Source of the DNA: Blastococcus mobilis
GTDB lineage: Bacteria; Actinomycetota; Actinomycetes; Mycobacteriales; Geodermatophilaceae
NCBI RefSeq assembly: GCF_900188025.1
Contig: NZ_FZNO01000006.1
Span: 62,001 to 126,000, forward strand
Direction of reading: 5' to 3'
Length of the DNA stretch: 64,000 nt
Every line of letters starts with the position of its first letter. Positions within the stretch are counted from its first letter, which is position 1. Positions 34,413 to 43,683 of this stretch are shown piece after piece. A program made the translations under genes and the position numbers. A model generated the notes under the pieces. It did not search any database, was not told where the DNA came from, and worked only from the letters and a program-made list of their open reading frames with translations.

Positions 34413-35771
34413 ATGAGCGCAGGCGCGGTCCGCACGGCCGATCCTGCCGTCGAGGCCGGCCGGAGCACCGTCTGGCGCGGAATGGCCCGCGGTGCCGGAA
34501 GCCGCCTCGTCGTCCTCCCGGTGTCCGCGCTGCTGGGCATCGTGCTGACCCGGCTGGTGATCGAGAACTACGGTCGCGACGCCTTCGCCCAGTACGGCCT
34601 GCTGGTGGGGATCGGCGCCCTGCTGCCCTTCGCCGACCTGGGGATCTCTGCGGCTGTGATGAACGCCGTCGGAGCGGCGCCTCGGCCGGGGCAGGACGAC
34701 CACGTCTGGCGGGTCCTGGTCACCGCGTTCCGGGTACTGCTCGGCTCGGCCGCCGTCCTCGCGCTCGTGGCGGTGACCCTGACGGTCTCCGGGCTGTGGC
34801 CGACTCTGCTGGGTGCCGGGCTGCTGCCGGGCTCCGGGCCACCGGTGGCGATGACGTGCCTGCTGCTCATCGCCGCGGCCATGCCCGTCGGCATCGGTCA
34901 GCGCGTCCTCGCCGGGCTCGGGCGCAACCACGTCTCCATCCTGGTGCTCGGAGCGCAGACGCCGTTGGTGCTGGGAACCGTGCTGGTGCTCATGTGGTGG
35001 GACGTGCCAATCGGTCCGGCCGTCGCCGTGGTCGCCTACGCTGCGACGCTGCTGCTCAGCGTCCTGCTCACGGTGCTCGCCGGCCGGGAGCTGCGCCCGG
35101 CCCTCGGGCGGGCGCTCCGGGACGTGCCGCGCTGGCGGACCGTCCGCGGCGCACGGGTGTTCGACGTCGCGTGGCCGATGCTCGTGCAGATGATCGCGCT
35201 GCCCATCGCGATGCAGACCGATCGGATCGTGCTGAGTCACCGCGCCGACGCAGGGGCGCTGGCCGAGTACACCTTGGCCGCGCAGATGTTCACGCCGATC
35301 TGGGCCGTCGTGAGCGCGGCCGGGGTCACCCTCTGGCCGGTCTACGCGCGGGCGCGGGCGCGCGGGAGGCAGAGTTCGCCGGTGCCCATGGCCGGCTTGT
35401 TCGGCGGCCTGGCGGCCCTCATGGCGGGCGGCGTGGCGCTGGCGTCCTCCTGGCTCGCCGAGCTCGCCTCGGGAGGCCGCATCCTGCTGGGGTGTCCGCT
35501 GGTCGCCGCCTTTGCGCTGCTGATGGTCCTGCAGGGGGTCAAGTACCCCCTCGGCATGTTCATGACCGACTCGGCCGGGCTCCGGTTCCAGGCGCTGATG
35601 ATCGTGCTGATGCTCCCGGTCAACGTCGGGCTGTCCTGGTACCTCGCGGGATCGCTGGGTGCGGTGGGACCCGTCATCGGCTCCGTGATCGGGGTCGCCG
35701 GATCGCAGGTGCTGGCCAACCTCCTCTACGTGCGCCGGAAGCTGCGGCGGACCGATGGGCCGGCCCGATGA
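34413..35771 (+). CDS. Polysaccharide flippase, Wzx/MOP superfamily
   Basis: Would move the lipid-linked repeat unit across the membrane. 452 residues with about 12-14 membrane helices. The N-terminal pattern RGAGSRLVVLPVSALLGIVLTRLVIENYGRDAFAQYGL-type (split here as helix 1 and the conserved Y-G-x2-x-F-A-x-Y) and a mid-protein QTDRIVLSH, where a charged QxDR follows a helix, are typical of Wzx. ATG 34413 has GGGGGAGAAG upstream. It leads an operon in which the next two starts overlap by ATGA and GTGA. Confidence 0.9.
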   Translation: MSAGAVRTADPAVEAGRSTVWRGMARGAGSRLVVLPVSALLGIVLTRLVIENYGRDAFAQYGLLVGIGALLPFADLGISAAVMNAVGAAPRPGQDDHVWRVLVTAFRVLLGSAAVLALVAVTLTVSGLWPTLLGAGLLPGSGPPVAMTCLLLIAAAMPVGIGQRVLAGLGRNHVSILVLGAQTPLVLGTVLVLMWWDVPIGPAVAVVAYAATLLLSVLLTVLAGRELRPALGRALRDVPRWRTVRGARVFDVAWPMLVQMIALPIAMQTDRIVLSHRADAGALAEYTLAAQMFTPIWAVVSAAGVTLWPVYARARARGRQSSPVPMAGLFGGLAALMAGGVALASSWLAELASGGRILLGCPLVAAFALLMVLQGVKYPLGMFMTDSAGLRFQALMIVLMLPVNVGLSWYLAGSLGAVGPVIGSVIGVAGSQVLANLLYVRRKLRRTDGPAR

Positions 35772-37888
35772 GCGCGGCCGGCGCATCTCCGATCCGGGAC
35801 GGCGACGGGCTGCTGGGCGTCGTCGTGGTCAACTACGCCTCCTCCCACCTGCTGGCGACCCACCTCGCGGCGACGGACCTCGCGGGACAGCCGGTCGTCG
35901 TGGTGGTCGTGGACAACTGGTCCTCCGCCGCGGAGCGGGCCGCGATCGAGACGCTCGCCGCCGAACAGGGATGGCACCTCGTCGCGATGCCCGACAACCC
36001 TGGCTTCGGCGCCGGGGTCAACGCCGGTATCCGCGCCGCGCGCGCGGCCGGCTGCGTGTGCTTCCTGCTGCTCAACCCGGACGCCGCGGTGCCGGGCGAG
36101 GTGGTGGCGGAGCTGCGCCGGCACGTGCTCCGTGAGCCGATGGCGCTGGTCAGCCCCCGCATCCGGACCTCGGACGGCGCGGACTTCTTCTCCGGCTCCC
36201 GGCTCTTCCTCGACAGCGGCCGGATCCGCGGCCGGCAGACGGCCGGCGGCCGAATCTCGTCCGGGCCCGCGGTCGAGTGGGTGACCGCGGCATGTCTGGC
36301 GCTGCACGACGATCTGCTGCGCCGGGCCGGGGACTTCGACGAGTCCTACTTCCTGTACTGGGAGGACGTCGAGTTCAGCTACCGGTGCCGGTCGGTGGGT
36401 GGGTTCCCCGTCGTCCGGAACGACCTCGAGGCCGTGCACGACGCGGGCGGCACGCAGGGTCCCACTCCCGGCCGGGCCAAGTCGGCGCTCTACTACCGCT
36501 ACAACTGCCTGAACCGGCTGCGCTTCGCCGCCCGGCACCTCCCGCGCGGACGGTTGCTGCGCTGGGTCCTCACCACCCCCGCCGTGAGCCGCGAGATCCT
36601 CCTCCGCGGTGGACGGCGACAGCTGCTGCGCCAGCCGGCACTGGTGTTCGCGGCCGTGCGTGGGGCCTGTGCCGGACTCCTCCTGGCGGGCGCCGCCCTA
36701 CTCCGCGGAACCACCCCCGACCGGCGCGGCAGCGACCGGAGGGAGCCTGGCGGATCGGTCCTCGTGGTGCATCCGGGCGCCGAGCTCTACGGCTCCGACC
36801 GCATGCTGGCCGAGTCCGTCAGCGGCCTGGTAGCGGACGGCCACCGGGTGGTCGTCGCGCTCCCAGGGCGCGGGCCGCTCGTGCCGGAGCTGGAAGGCCG
36901 GGGCGCCCGGATCGTCTTCTGCCGGATGCCGGTCCTGCGCAAGAGCGCCCTGACCCCGCGGGGGCTGGTCGATCTGCTCGCGGACTTCCTGCGCGGACTG
37001 GTTCCCGCCTGCCGGCTGATCCGTGCCGTCGGGACGACCGCCGTCTACGTCAGCACCGTCACCGTGCCCACCTGGTCGCTCGTGGCGCGCCTGCTGAGGC
37101 GCCGGGTCGTGCTGCACGTCCACGAGGCCGAGAGCGGCGCACCCGGACTGCTGCGCCGGCTCCTTGCCCTGCCGGCCGTCCTGGCGCACCGGGTGGTGGT
37201 GAACAGCCGCTACAGCCGGTCGGTCCTGCTGGCGTCCGTGCCCTGGGTCGAGGCCCGGTCGGTGGTCGTCTACAACGGCGTCGCCGGGCCGCCCGAGGTC
37301 TGCCCGCCCCGCCCGCGGCTGACCGGCCCGGTCCGGCTCCTCTACGTCGGCCGGCTCTCCCCGCGGAAGGGCCCACAGGTCGCCGTCGCCACGCTGGCCG
37401 AGCTGCGCCGGCGGGGCATCGACGCTCGTCTCGCGCTCGCCGGCTCCGTCTTCCCCGGCTACGAGTGGTTCGAGACCGGGCTCCGGGCGCAGGTCCGGGA
37501 CGCGGGGCTGGCGGACCGGGTCGAGTTCCTGGGGTTCGTGCCGGACGTCTGGGCGGCGCTGCGGGACGCGGACGTCGTCCTCATCCCCTCGGTCCTCGAC
37601 GAGCCGTTCGGGAACACGGCCGTGGAAGCGGTCCTGGCGGCGCGGCCGGTCCTGGTCAGCGCGAGCAGCGGCCTGCTCGAGGCCGCCGCGGGCTACACGA
37701 CGGCGCAGGCCGTTCCGCCCGGCGACGCCGGAGCGTGGGCCGACGCGGTCCAGCGGGCGGTCGCCGACTGGCCGGCCCTGGCCCGGGCCGCCGTCCGCGA
37801 CGCCGACGAGGCCAGACGGCGCCACGACCCCCTGCGGTACCGCACGCAGATCTCACGCCTCACCACCGCGGCAGGAGAACCATCGTGA
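35768..37888 (+). CDS. Fused GT2-GT4 bifunctional glycosyltransferase
   Basis: 706 residues in one uninterrupted frame. Residues about 15-300 are a GT-A family-2 enzyme: VVVNYASSHLL, VVVDNWSS, NPGFGAGVNAGIRAA, LLLNPDAAVPG (the D-x-D/N-P-D metal site) and ESYFLYWEDVEFSYR. A hydrophobic segment and a basic linker (about 300-328) lead into a GT-B family-4 enzyme. It starts VLVVHPGAELYGSDRMLAE, has LYVGRLSPRKGPQVAV and ends with the nucleotide-sugar site SVLDEPFGNTAVEA. Two successive sugars are probably added by this one protein. Its start overlaps the flippase stop and its stop overlaps the next start. Confidence 0.9.
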   Translation: MSAAGASPIRDGDGLLGVVVVNYASSHLLATHLAATDLAGQPVVVVVVDNWSSAAERAAIETLAAEQGWHLVAMPDNPGFGAGVNAGIRAARAAGCVCFLLLNPDAAVPGEVVAELRRHVLREPMALVSPRIRTSDGADFFSGSRLFLDSGRIRGRQTAGGRISSGPAVEWVTAACLALHDDLLRRAGDFDESYFLYWEDVEFSYRCRSVGGFPVVRNDLEAVHDAGGTQGPTPGRAKSALYYRYNCLNRLRFAARHLPRGRLLRWVLTTPAVSREILLRGGRRQLLRQPALVFAAVRGACAGLLLAGAALLRGTTPDRRGSDRREPGGSVLVVHPGAELYGSDRMLAESVSGLVADGHRVVVALPGRGPLVPELEGRGARIVFCRMPVLRKSALTPRGLVDLLADFLRGLVPACRLIRAVGTTAVYVSTVTVPTWSLVARLLRRRVVLHVHEAESGAPGLLRRLLALPAVLAHRVVVNSRYSRSVLLASVPWVEARSVVVYNGVAGPPEVCPPRPRLTGPVRLLYVGRLSPRKGPQVAVATLAELRRRGIDARLALAGSVFPGYEWFETGLRAQVRDAGLADRVEFLGFVPDVWAALRDADVVLIPSVLDEPFGNTAVEAVLAARPVLVSASSGLLEAAAGYTTAQAVPPGDAGAWADAVQRAVADWPALARAAVRDADEARRRHDPLRYRTQISRLTTAAGEPS

Positions 37889-38856
37889 CGGAGGCGGCAC
37901 GGGCACCGGGCGAGCGGAGGAGCGCCGCCGTCACCATCGGCGTGATCACCTTTCGGCGCGCCACCGACCTGCGCGAGATCCTGCCCCTGCTGCTCCAGCA
38001 GGCGGCCGAGGTGACGGGGCCGGAGTACCGGGTCGACGTCCTGGTCGTCGACAACGACGCCGAGGGGAGCGCGCGCCCGGTGGTGGAGGCCCTCGGCTCC
38101 CCCCGGGTGCGGTACGTCGTGGAGCCGACCCCGGGAATCGCCGCGGCGCGCAACCGGGTGCTGGACGAAGGAGATTCGGCGGACCTGCTCGTGTTCATCG
38201 ACGACGACGAACGGCCCCGTCCGCAGTGGCTACGCTCCCTGCTGGAGACCCGCGCCCGCTCGGGTGCAGCGGCTGTTGCCGGCGCCGTGATCTCGGCGTT
38301 CGACGGGCCGCTGGACCCGTGGGTGCAGGCCGGTGACTTCTTCCGCCGGAGGCGGCTGCCCACGGGCACGCCGATCCGGGTCGCCGCCACCAACAACCTG
38401 CTGCTGGACATGGCGGTGCTGCGCCGCACCGGGCTGCGGTTCGATCCCGCGTTCGGGATCACCGGCGGCAGCGACACGCTGTTCACCCGACGGCTGGTGG
38501 CGGCCGGCGAGACCATGGTGTGGTGCGACGAGGCAGTCGTCATCGACCGGGTGCCGGTGTCCCGGATGACGCGGCAGTGGGTGCTGCGGCGGGCTTTCCG
38601 CTCCGGGAACTCGACCAGCCGGGTCGACCTCGTCCTGGCCGGGACGGCGGCGGCCCGGGTGGGGGCCCGGGTGCGTGCGGTCGCGCGGGGGGTGCCACGG
38701 GTGGTCGCCGGCGCTGCGCGCTGGAGCCTCGGGAAGGTCACGCGCTCGGCCCGGCACGAGGCGGCCGGCCTGCGCACCGCCGCGCGGGGCGCCGGCATGC
38801 TGGCCGGGACGGTCGGGGTCGCCTACCAGGAGTACCGGCGGCCGGCCGCCGCGTGA
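37885..38856 (+). CDS. Glycosyltransferase family 2
   Basis: 323 residues. The GT-A domain shows VTIGVITFRRATDLREIL, LVVDNDAEGSA, GIAAARNRVLDE and LVFIDDDERPRPQWL, in which D-D-D is the metal site. AATNNLLLDMAVL and FGITGGSDTLFTRRL are the acceptor loop and catalytic-base region. The C-terminal 80 residues form basic/hydrophobic helices that may sit on the membrane. The GTG start has GGAGAA nearby and overlaps the preceding stop. It ends the flippase operon, convergent with the minus-strand GT gene after 31 bp. Confidence 0.9.
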   Translation: MTEAARAPGERRSAAVTIGVITFRRATDLREILPLLLQQAAEVTGPEYRVDVLVVDNDAEGSARPVVEALGSPRVRYVVEPTPGIAAARNRVLDEGDSADLLVFIDDDERPRPQWLRSLLETRARSGAAAVAGAVISAFDGPLDPWVQAGDFFRRRRLPTGTPIRVAATNNLLLDMAVLRRTGLRFDPAFGITGGSDTLFTRRLVAAGETMVWCDEAVVIDRVPVSRMTRQWVLRRAFRSGNSTSRVDLVLAGTAAARVGARVRAVARGVPRVVAGAARWSLGKVTRSARHEAAGLRTAARGAGMLAGTVGVAYQEYRRPAAA

Positions 38857-38887
38857 GCCGCGACCAGGACGCGCCCGGCGGCCTCGC

Positions 38888-39919
38888 TCAGGCCCCGGGC
38901 ACGCGCCGGCCGGGGACCTGCAGCGCCAGCCGGTAGGCCGCCGTGTGGTCGGCCCCCGTACGGTCCCATTCCCGGCGGCTGAGGTCGGGTCGAGCCTCCG
39001 GCGGGATGTGCCCGGCTTCCTCGAGCGCGGCGAGGAGCACCTGCCCGGTCAGCTCGCCGTCGTACCGGATCACCCAGTCGGCACCGACCTCGGCCGCCAG
39101 CCGGGCGTTCACCTCGTTGTCGGGGAGCAGGACCGGCCGGTCCAGCGACAGGGCCATCAGCGCGGCTCCGGAGTTGTGCATCTCGCGGTAGGGCAGCACG
39201 ACGAGCTCGGCGCGGGACACCGCCTCGACCAGTCGCTCGTCGCTGAGGAACTCCAGGGACAGGGCCACCCGCGGCTCGCCCGCCGCGGCGATGCGGAGGG
39301 TGTCCGCGAGCTTCGGGCTCGCCGGCTCGCCGGCGATCTGCAGTCGGACCCGCGGTGCGCGGTCCGCCGTCGTGCGGAAGGCCCGGATCAGCCCGTCGAC
39401 GTTCTTGTACGGTCGGATCAGGCCGACGAAGACCGCACGGTGCCGCTCGCGAGGCGGAGCCTGATGCGCGGCGAACCAGTCGCGGTAGTGGCCGTGCGGG
39501 ATGGTGACGTGCGGGCTGCGCTCGTCGACCGGCGTGGTCTCGTTCAGCCGCACCGACAGGGACGTCCAGCGCTCGGCCAGCCGCAGTAGGAGCGCCGCCG
39601 GGCGGGGAACCCCCTCCTGGGGTCGGAGGTTGTGCAGCGTGCGGACCATCGGGGTGCCGGTCAGTCGCAGCCGGAGGAGCAACGCCAGGAACAGCGCCCG
39701 CCGCACCCATGCCTTCGCCGAGCTCCGGCCCGACACCAGGATCTCGGGCCAGTGCACGTGGAAGAGGTCGTAGCGGCCGAGCAGCGCCTGCCGCCAGGTG
39801 AAGGTCAGCACGCGCAGGGCCGGCTCGTCCTCGAGGCTGCGCCGCAGCATCACCACGTACGGGTTCGTGGTCGGCCGCGGCTCGGGGAACGACTGCAGCA
39901 CCGTGATCTCGTCGCTCAC
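38888..39919 (-). CDS. Glycosyltransferase, GT4-like
   Basis: 343 residues with a GT-B layout. The acceptor domain begins ITVLQSFPEPRPTTNPYVVML, followed by DLFHVHWPEI and RTLHNLRPQEG, as in GT4 mannosyl- or glucuronosyl-transferase-like proteins. The donor domain has AVFVGLIRPYKNVDGLIRAF, then AELVVLPYREMHNSGAALMALSL as the E-x7-E-like loop. GTG 39919 overlaps the stop of the polymerase gene on the same strand (GTGA). It would add one sugar of the repeat unit. The donor is unknown. Confidence 0.87.
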   Translation of the reverse strand: MSDEITVLQSFPEPRPTTNPYVVMLRRSLEDEPALRVLTFTWRQALLGRYDLFHVHWPEILVSGRSSAKAWVRRALFLALLLRLRLTGTPMVRTLHNLRPQEGVPRPAALLLRLAERWTSLSVRLNETTPVDERSPHVTIPHGHYRDWFAAHQAPPRERHRAVFVGLIRPYKNVDGLIRAFRTTADRAPRVRLQIAGEPASPKLADTLRIAAAGEPRVALSLEFLSDERLVEAVSRAELVVLPYREMHNSGAALMALSLDRPVLLPDNEVNARLAAEVGADWVIRYDGELTGQVLLAALEEAGHIPPEARPDLSRREWDRTGADHTAAYRLALQVPGRRVPGA

Positions 39920-41217
39920 CGGGCGAGGTTCCCGCGTCGGTCGTCGTGCCCCCACCCGCCGTGCGGGTCCTCCCCGACATCGGCGCTCGTCGGACGGGCG
40001 GTCCCGAGTGGGATCAGGACGGCGAGGAGCACGGCCGCGGCGGTCCACTGCAGGACGTCGAAGGAGAGGAACATCAGCACGACCACCAGCGCGGCGGGTC
40101 GGCTGGCCCGGTCGCCACGGAGCAGACCGGTGCCCACCGCGGCGAGCAGGGCCGCCACGCCGACCAGACCGGCGAGGGCGAAGGTGGTCACCACTTGGTT
40201 GTCCACGGCCCGGAAGCCGTCCTGCTGGAGGAGGCCGTCGGCGAAGAGCGCCGGCAACGACCCGGCCCCGCTGCCGAGCAGCAGTTCCCCGGCCGGACGC
40301 CCGAGAAGCCGGAAGCCCGCGTCCACGGCGCCCAGGCGGTGGGTGAGCGACCCGCTCTCGGCCAGCGACGACACCGCGGTCAGCCCGGCGAGGTCGACGC
40401 GGAACAGCGCGGCGGCCACCCCGCCGACCAGGACCAGCCGGGCGGGCGCGCCCACCCGGGCCACCCCGGGCCAGAACCAGCCGAGGACGAGACACACCGC
40501 CAGCACCAGGGCCGCGCTGCGGCTGCCGGAGAGCAGGACCCCGGCCGCGAAGCCCGCCGACGCGGCCACCCGGACGGACCGGCCGTACCGCGGGAGCGCG
40601 AAGAGGGCCAGGACCGAGGCGACGGCCATGAGGGTGCCGAAGGGGATCGGATGGGCCATCGTTCCCGTGGCCCGACCCCCGACCGCGGGCAGCAGCTCGT
40701 TGACCCCGAACAGGGCGCCCGGCTCTCCCAGGTAGCCCCACGGGGCCGGGGTGCCGAGAACGGCGCTCGCCGCCGCGACGGCCAGCTCGGCGAGCGCGAC
40801 GAGCAGCACGAGGACGATCAGGCGGTCGGTCCGCCGGCGGTCACAGTGGGCGGCCAACAGAGCGCAGCCCACCAGGAGGAGGGTCGTCGCCGCCGTCTGC
40901 AGAAGATCGGCGAGCGAGCCATATCGGGGCGCCGACAGCACCGCGCACAGACCGGGCAGCAGCAGCAGGGTGGCGGGGGCCGACCAGCGGAGCCGATCGG
41001 CATACCGGCCCAGCGCGACCAGCACCAGGGCGAGGCTCAGTGCCAGCAGCGCCCAGCCGATCTTGGGCGGCACCCTCGAGGCCGGGAAGAGGATCCAGGT
41101 CGCGAGCACCGCTCCGAGGACGACGTCCGGGTCCGTGATCGCCACCAGGGACCGCCGGGACGGGCCGGGCCGGAGGACCAGGCCGCCCACGGGCGCGGCG
41201 CCGCCCCCCTGGGTCAT
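39916..41217 (-). CDS. O-antigen polymerase/ligase-like membrane protein (Wzy candidate)
   Basis: 433 residues and about 11 membrane helices. A periplasmic-loop region in the middle contains GTMAHPIPFGTLMA, and GVLLSGSRSAALVLAV is the S-G-S-R-T/S signature of the Wzy/WaaL superfamily. GAVDAGFRLLGRPAGELLLGSG-type loop sequence follows (key residues R, G-x-G). It would polymerise lipid-linked repeat units outside the membrane. ATG 41217 is chosen. The codon before it is GTG (41220), which is 6 nt from CAGACT and could be a leaderless start. It is divergent from the Wzz/Wzc gene across 254 bp with no other gene. Confidence 0.85.
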   Translation of the reverse strand: MTQGGGAAPVGGLVLRPGPSRRSLVAITDPDVVLGAVLATWILFPASRVPPKIGWALLALSLALVLVALGRYADRLRWSAPATLLLLPGLCAVLSAPRYGSLADLLQTAATTLLLVGCALLAAHCDRRRTDRLIVLVLLVALAELAVAAASAVLGTPAPWGYLGEPGALFGVNELLPAVGGRATGTMAHPIPFGTLMAVASVLALFALPRYGRSVRVAASAGFAAGVLLSGSRSAALVLAVCLVLGWFWPGVARVGAPARLVLVGGVAAALFRVDLAGLTAVSSLAESGSLTHRLGAVDAGFRLLGRPAGELLLGSGAGSLPALFADGLLQQDGFRAVDNQVVTTFALAGLVGVAALLAAVGTGLLRGDRASRPAALVVVLMFLSFDVLQWTAAAVLLAVLIPLGTARPTSADVGEDPHGGWGHDDRRGNLAR

Positions 41218-41471
41218 CACGGACCGAGTCTGCGGGGGCCTGCCGGACCGGCCAAGCCGGTCTCCTCCGGATGGGGGGCAGCGGCGGCCGACCGGGGACC
41301 AGGAGCTGGCGGCGTGTGGGGATCCAGCGGGTCCCTCGACGCCGGACAGGGCCGCTCGTCGCGCCTGCCGACGGCTCACTCGTTCGGAGGGGACAGGTCC
41401 GCCGGACCGTCGCGCCTGGGTAGCGTCCCCCCGCGTCGTCGGCTGCCCGGCGCCGTCCTGAGGAGGAGATC

Positions 41472-42920
41472 GTGAGCGTTGGGGCCTTCGTCGCCGTCAT
41501 CCGTCGTCGGTGGACCTGGGTGACCGCGGCGGTTCTCTTCGCCGTCGTCGTCGCCGGTATCGGCTCGGCCGCCGCCACCCGCTCGTACTCGGCGACGGCC
41601 AGTGTCTTCTTCTCCCTGCAGTTCGGGAACTCGGCCAACGAGCTGGCGCAGGGCTCCAACTACACCCAGCAGGCGGTGACGTCCTACGCCCTCCTGGCCC
41701 GGACGCCCACCGTCCTGCAGCCGGTCATCGACGCCCAGGGATCGGACACCAGCGTCCGGGCCCTGGCCGGCCAGGTGTCCACCTCGGTGGTTCCCGACAC
41801 GGTGGTCGTGGACGTGACCGTCAGCGATCCCTCCCCGGCGCGTGCGGTGGAACTGGCCGACGCGGTCGCCGAGCAGCTCGGGACGACGGTCGAGGAGCTC
41901 GCACCCGCCACCCAGGACGGCAAGCCGACGGTCGAGGCCACGACCGTCGCTCCCGCCGTGGAGCCGCGGTCCCCGGACTCCCCGCGCACGGCGCTCAACC
42001 TGGCGGCAGCCCTCGTCGCCGGGCTCTTCGTCGGTGTGCTGGCCGCGCTGGCCCGCGACGCCACCGACACCCGGGTGCGCTCTCCGGAGGACGTGTCCAC
42101 GGTCACCCCGCTGCCGGTCCTCGCGTCCCTCGACGCCGGTCCGGCCGTCGACGGCCGCCGCAGCCTGGTCGTGAGCGCTGCTCCGTACAGCATCGAGGCC
42201 GAGGGCTACCGCGCGCTGCGGACCGCCGTCCAGTTCGTAGTCGAGCCGGGCCGGACGCTGTCCCTCCAGATCACCTCGGCGCGGCCGGGGGAGGGCAAGT
42301 CGACGGTCGCGGCGAATTTGGCCATCGCGCTCGCCGAAGCGGGCCTGACGGTGGCTCTGGTCGACGCCGACCTCCGCCGTCCCTCGGTTGCCGACACGTT
42401 CGGACTGGAGCACGGCGCCGGCCTGACCTCGGTGCTCATCGGGCAGGCCGACGTCGAGGACGTCCTGCAGCCCTGGGGGCCGTCGGGCCTGCGCCTCCTC
42501 ACGACCGGCCCACTGCCGCCGAATCCCAGCGAGCTGCTGGCGGCCCCGGCGATGACCGACCTGGTGGCCACCCTCGAGCGGACCCATGACGTGGTCATCT
42601 TCGACACGGCGCCGTTGCTGGCCGTCACCGACGCCGTCGTGCTGTCGCGGGCGGTCTCGGGAACGTTGCTGGTCGGGGACTCGACCAAGCTGCGCCGAAA
42701 GGAACTGCGGGCGGGACTGAGCCTGCTGGAACGCGCCGGGGCCCGCGTGGTCGGCATGGTGCTGAGCCACGTGCGCCAGCGGGCCGACGTCTACGGCTAC
42801 GCCAGCAGCATGGAGGCGGACCAGGAGACGGCCGCCCTGGCGTTGACGGCCGTCCGCCGGGGTGGCGCAGGGGTGAACGGGGCCGGCCGCACGGCACGTC
42901 CCGGCGCCGACGTGCGGTGA
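41472..42920 (+). CDS. Chain-length determinant fused to CpsD/Wzc-like tyrosine kinase domain
   Basis: 482 residues in one chain. The Wzz domain has membrane helices at about 17-36 and 176-196 around an extracytoplasmic loop. The cytoplasmic BY-kinase domain follows: Walker A SARPGEGKST (about 269-278), Walker A' VALVDADLRRPS and Walker B VIFDTAPLL. It controls polymer length and export. The usual C-terminal tyrosine cluster is nearly absent, with only the Y-G-Y pair near residue 440. GTG 41472 follows GAGGAGGAG. It overlaps the phosphatase gene by GTGA, the classical kinase-phosphatase pair. Confidence 0.92.
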   Translation: MSVGAFVAVIRRRWTWVTAAVLFAVVVAGIGSAAATRSYSATASVFFSLQFGNSANELAQGSNYTQQAVTSYALLARTPTVLQPVIDAQGSDTSVRALAGQVSTSVVPDTVVVDVTVSDPSPARAVELADAVAEQLGTTVEELAPATQDGKPTVEATTVAPAVEPRSPDSPRTALNLAAALVAGLFVGVLAALARDATDTRVRSPEDVSTVTPLPVLASLDAGPAVDGRRSLVVSAAPYSIEAEGYRALRTAVQFVVEPGRTLSLQITSARPGEGKSTVAANLAIALAEAGLTVALVDADLRRPSVADTFGLEHGAGLTSVLIGQADVEDVLQPWGPSGLRLLTTGPLPPNPSELLAAPAMTDLVATLERTHDVVIFDTAPLLAVTDAVVLSRAVSGTLLVGDSTKLRRKELRAGLSLLERAGARVVGMVLSHVRQRADVYGYASSMEADQETAALALTAVRRGGAGVNGAGRTARPGADVR

Positions 42921-43513
42921 CGACGCCGCAGGCGCCCGCCGAGGACGAGCGATGGTCGGTCCTCACCGTCTGCACCGGCAACGTCTGTCGCTCGCCCGCG
43001 ATGGAGTACCTGCTGCGGGCCGCGCTCGGCCCCGGGGCCGGCGTGGAGGTCCGCAGCGCCGGGACGCGGGCGCTCGTCGGCCGGCCGGTCGAGCCGCCCA
43101 TGGCCCGACTGCTGACGGCCGCCGGCGCGGACCCGACCGGGTTCGCCGCCCGCGGGCTCACCCCGGCAGACGTGGCCCGCGCGGACCTGGTGCTCACCGC
43201 GGAGAAGGCGCACCGGTCCGCCGTCGTCGCACTCCAGCCACGGGCGCTGCGGCGGACCTTCACCCTCCTGGAGTTCGTCGACCTGGTCGTGCTGGCGCGG
43301 GCGGCAGCGGGCCACGACTGGCCGACGCAGGGAGTGCCCGAACGGCTGGTCTGGCTCGTGGCCCGGGCGCCGGCGCTGCGGCCGCAGCGGCCCTGGCCGG
43401 CCGAGGACGACGTCCCCGACCCGTACGGGCGGGACGACGCCTGCTTCGCGGCGACGGCCGGCCGGGTCGGGGCGGCGGTCGCCACGCTGAGGGCCGTCCT
43501 CCTCGACAGCTGA
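42917..43513 (+). CDS. Low-molecular-weight protein-tyrosine phosphatase
   Basis: 198 residues. The P-loop C-x5-R is CTGNVCRS (C19, R25) and the general acid is the Asp of DVPDPYG near residue 168. A loop of about 35 residues rich in Ala/Val is longer than in typical Wzb-type enzymes. It would dephosphorylate the adjacent BY-kinase and thereby cycle polymer export. The GTG start overlaps the kinase stop by 4 bp. Confidence 0.9.
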   Translation: MTTPQAPAEDERWSVLTVCTGNVCRSPAMEYLLRAALGPGAGVEVRSAGTRALVGRPVEPPMARLLTAAGADPTGFAARGLTPADVARADLVLTAEKAHRSAVVALQPRALRRTFTLLEFVDLVVLARAAAGHDWPTQGVPERLVWLVARAPALRPQRPWPAEDDVPDPYGRDDACFAATAGRVGAAVATLRAVLLDS

Positions 43514-43683
43514 GCCGGCGCTCCCGTCGGTGACCCAAAGTGACCGGTGCACCGAGGGGCGGCGGGCCACCGGGGCGTAGAGCCCCTACGTTCGGGTGAA
43601 CCTGCTCCGTGGGTGATGACGCAGCGTCAGCTCGACTGTTCGACTCGACGTACACGATCGCGCGGCACCACGGGGGAAACGAC

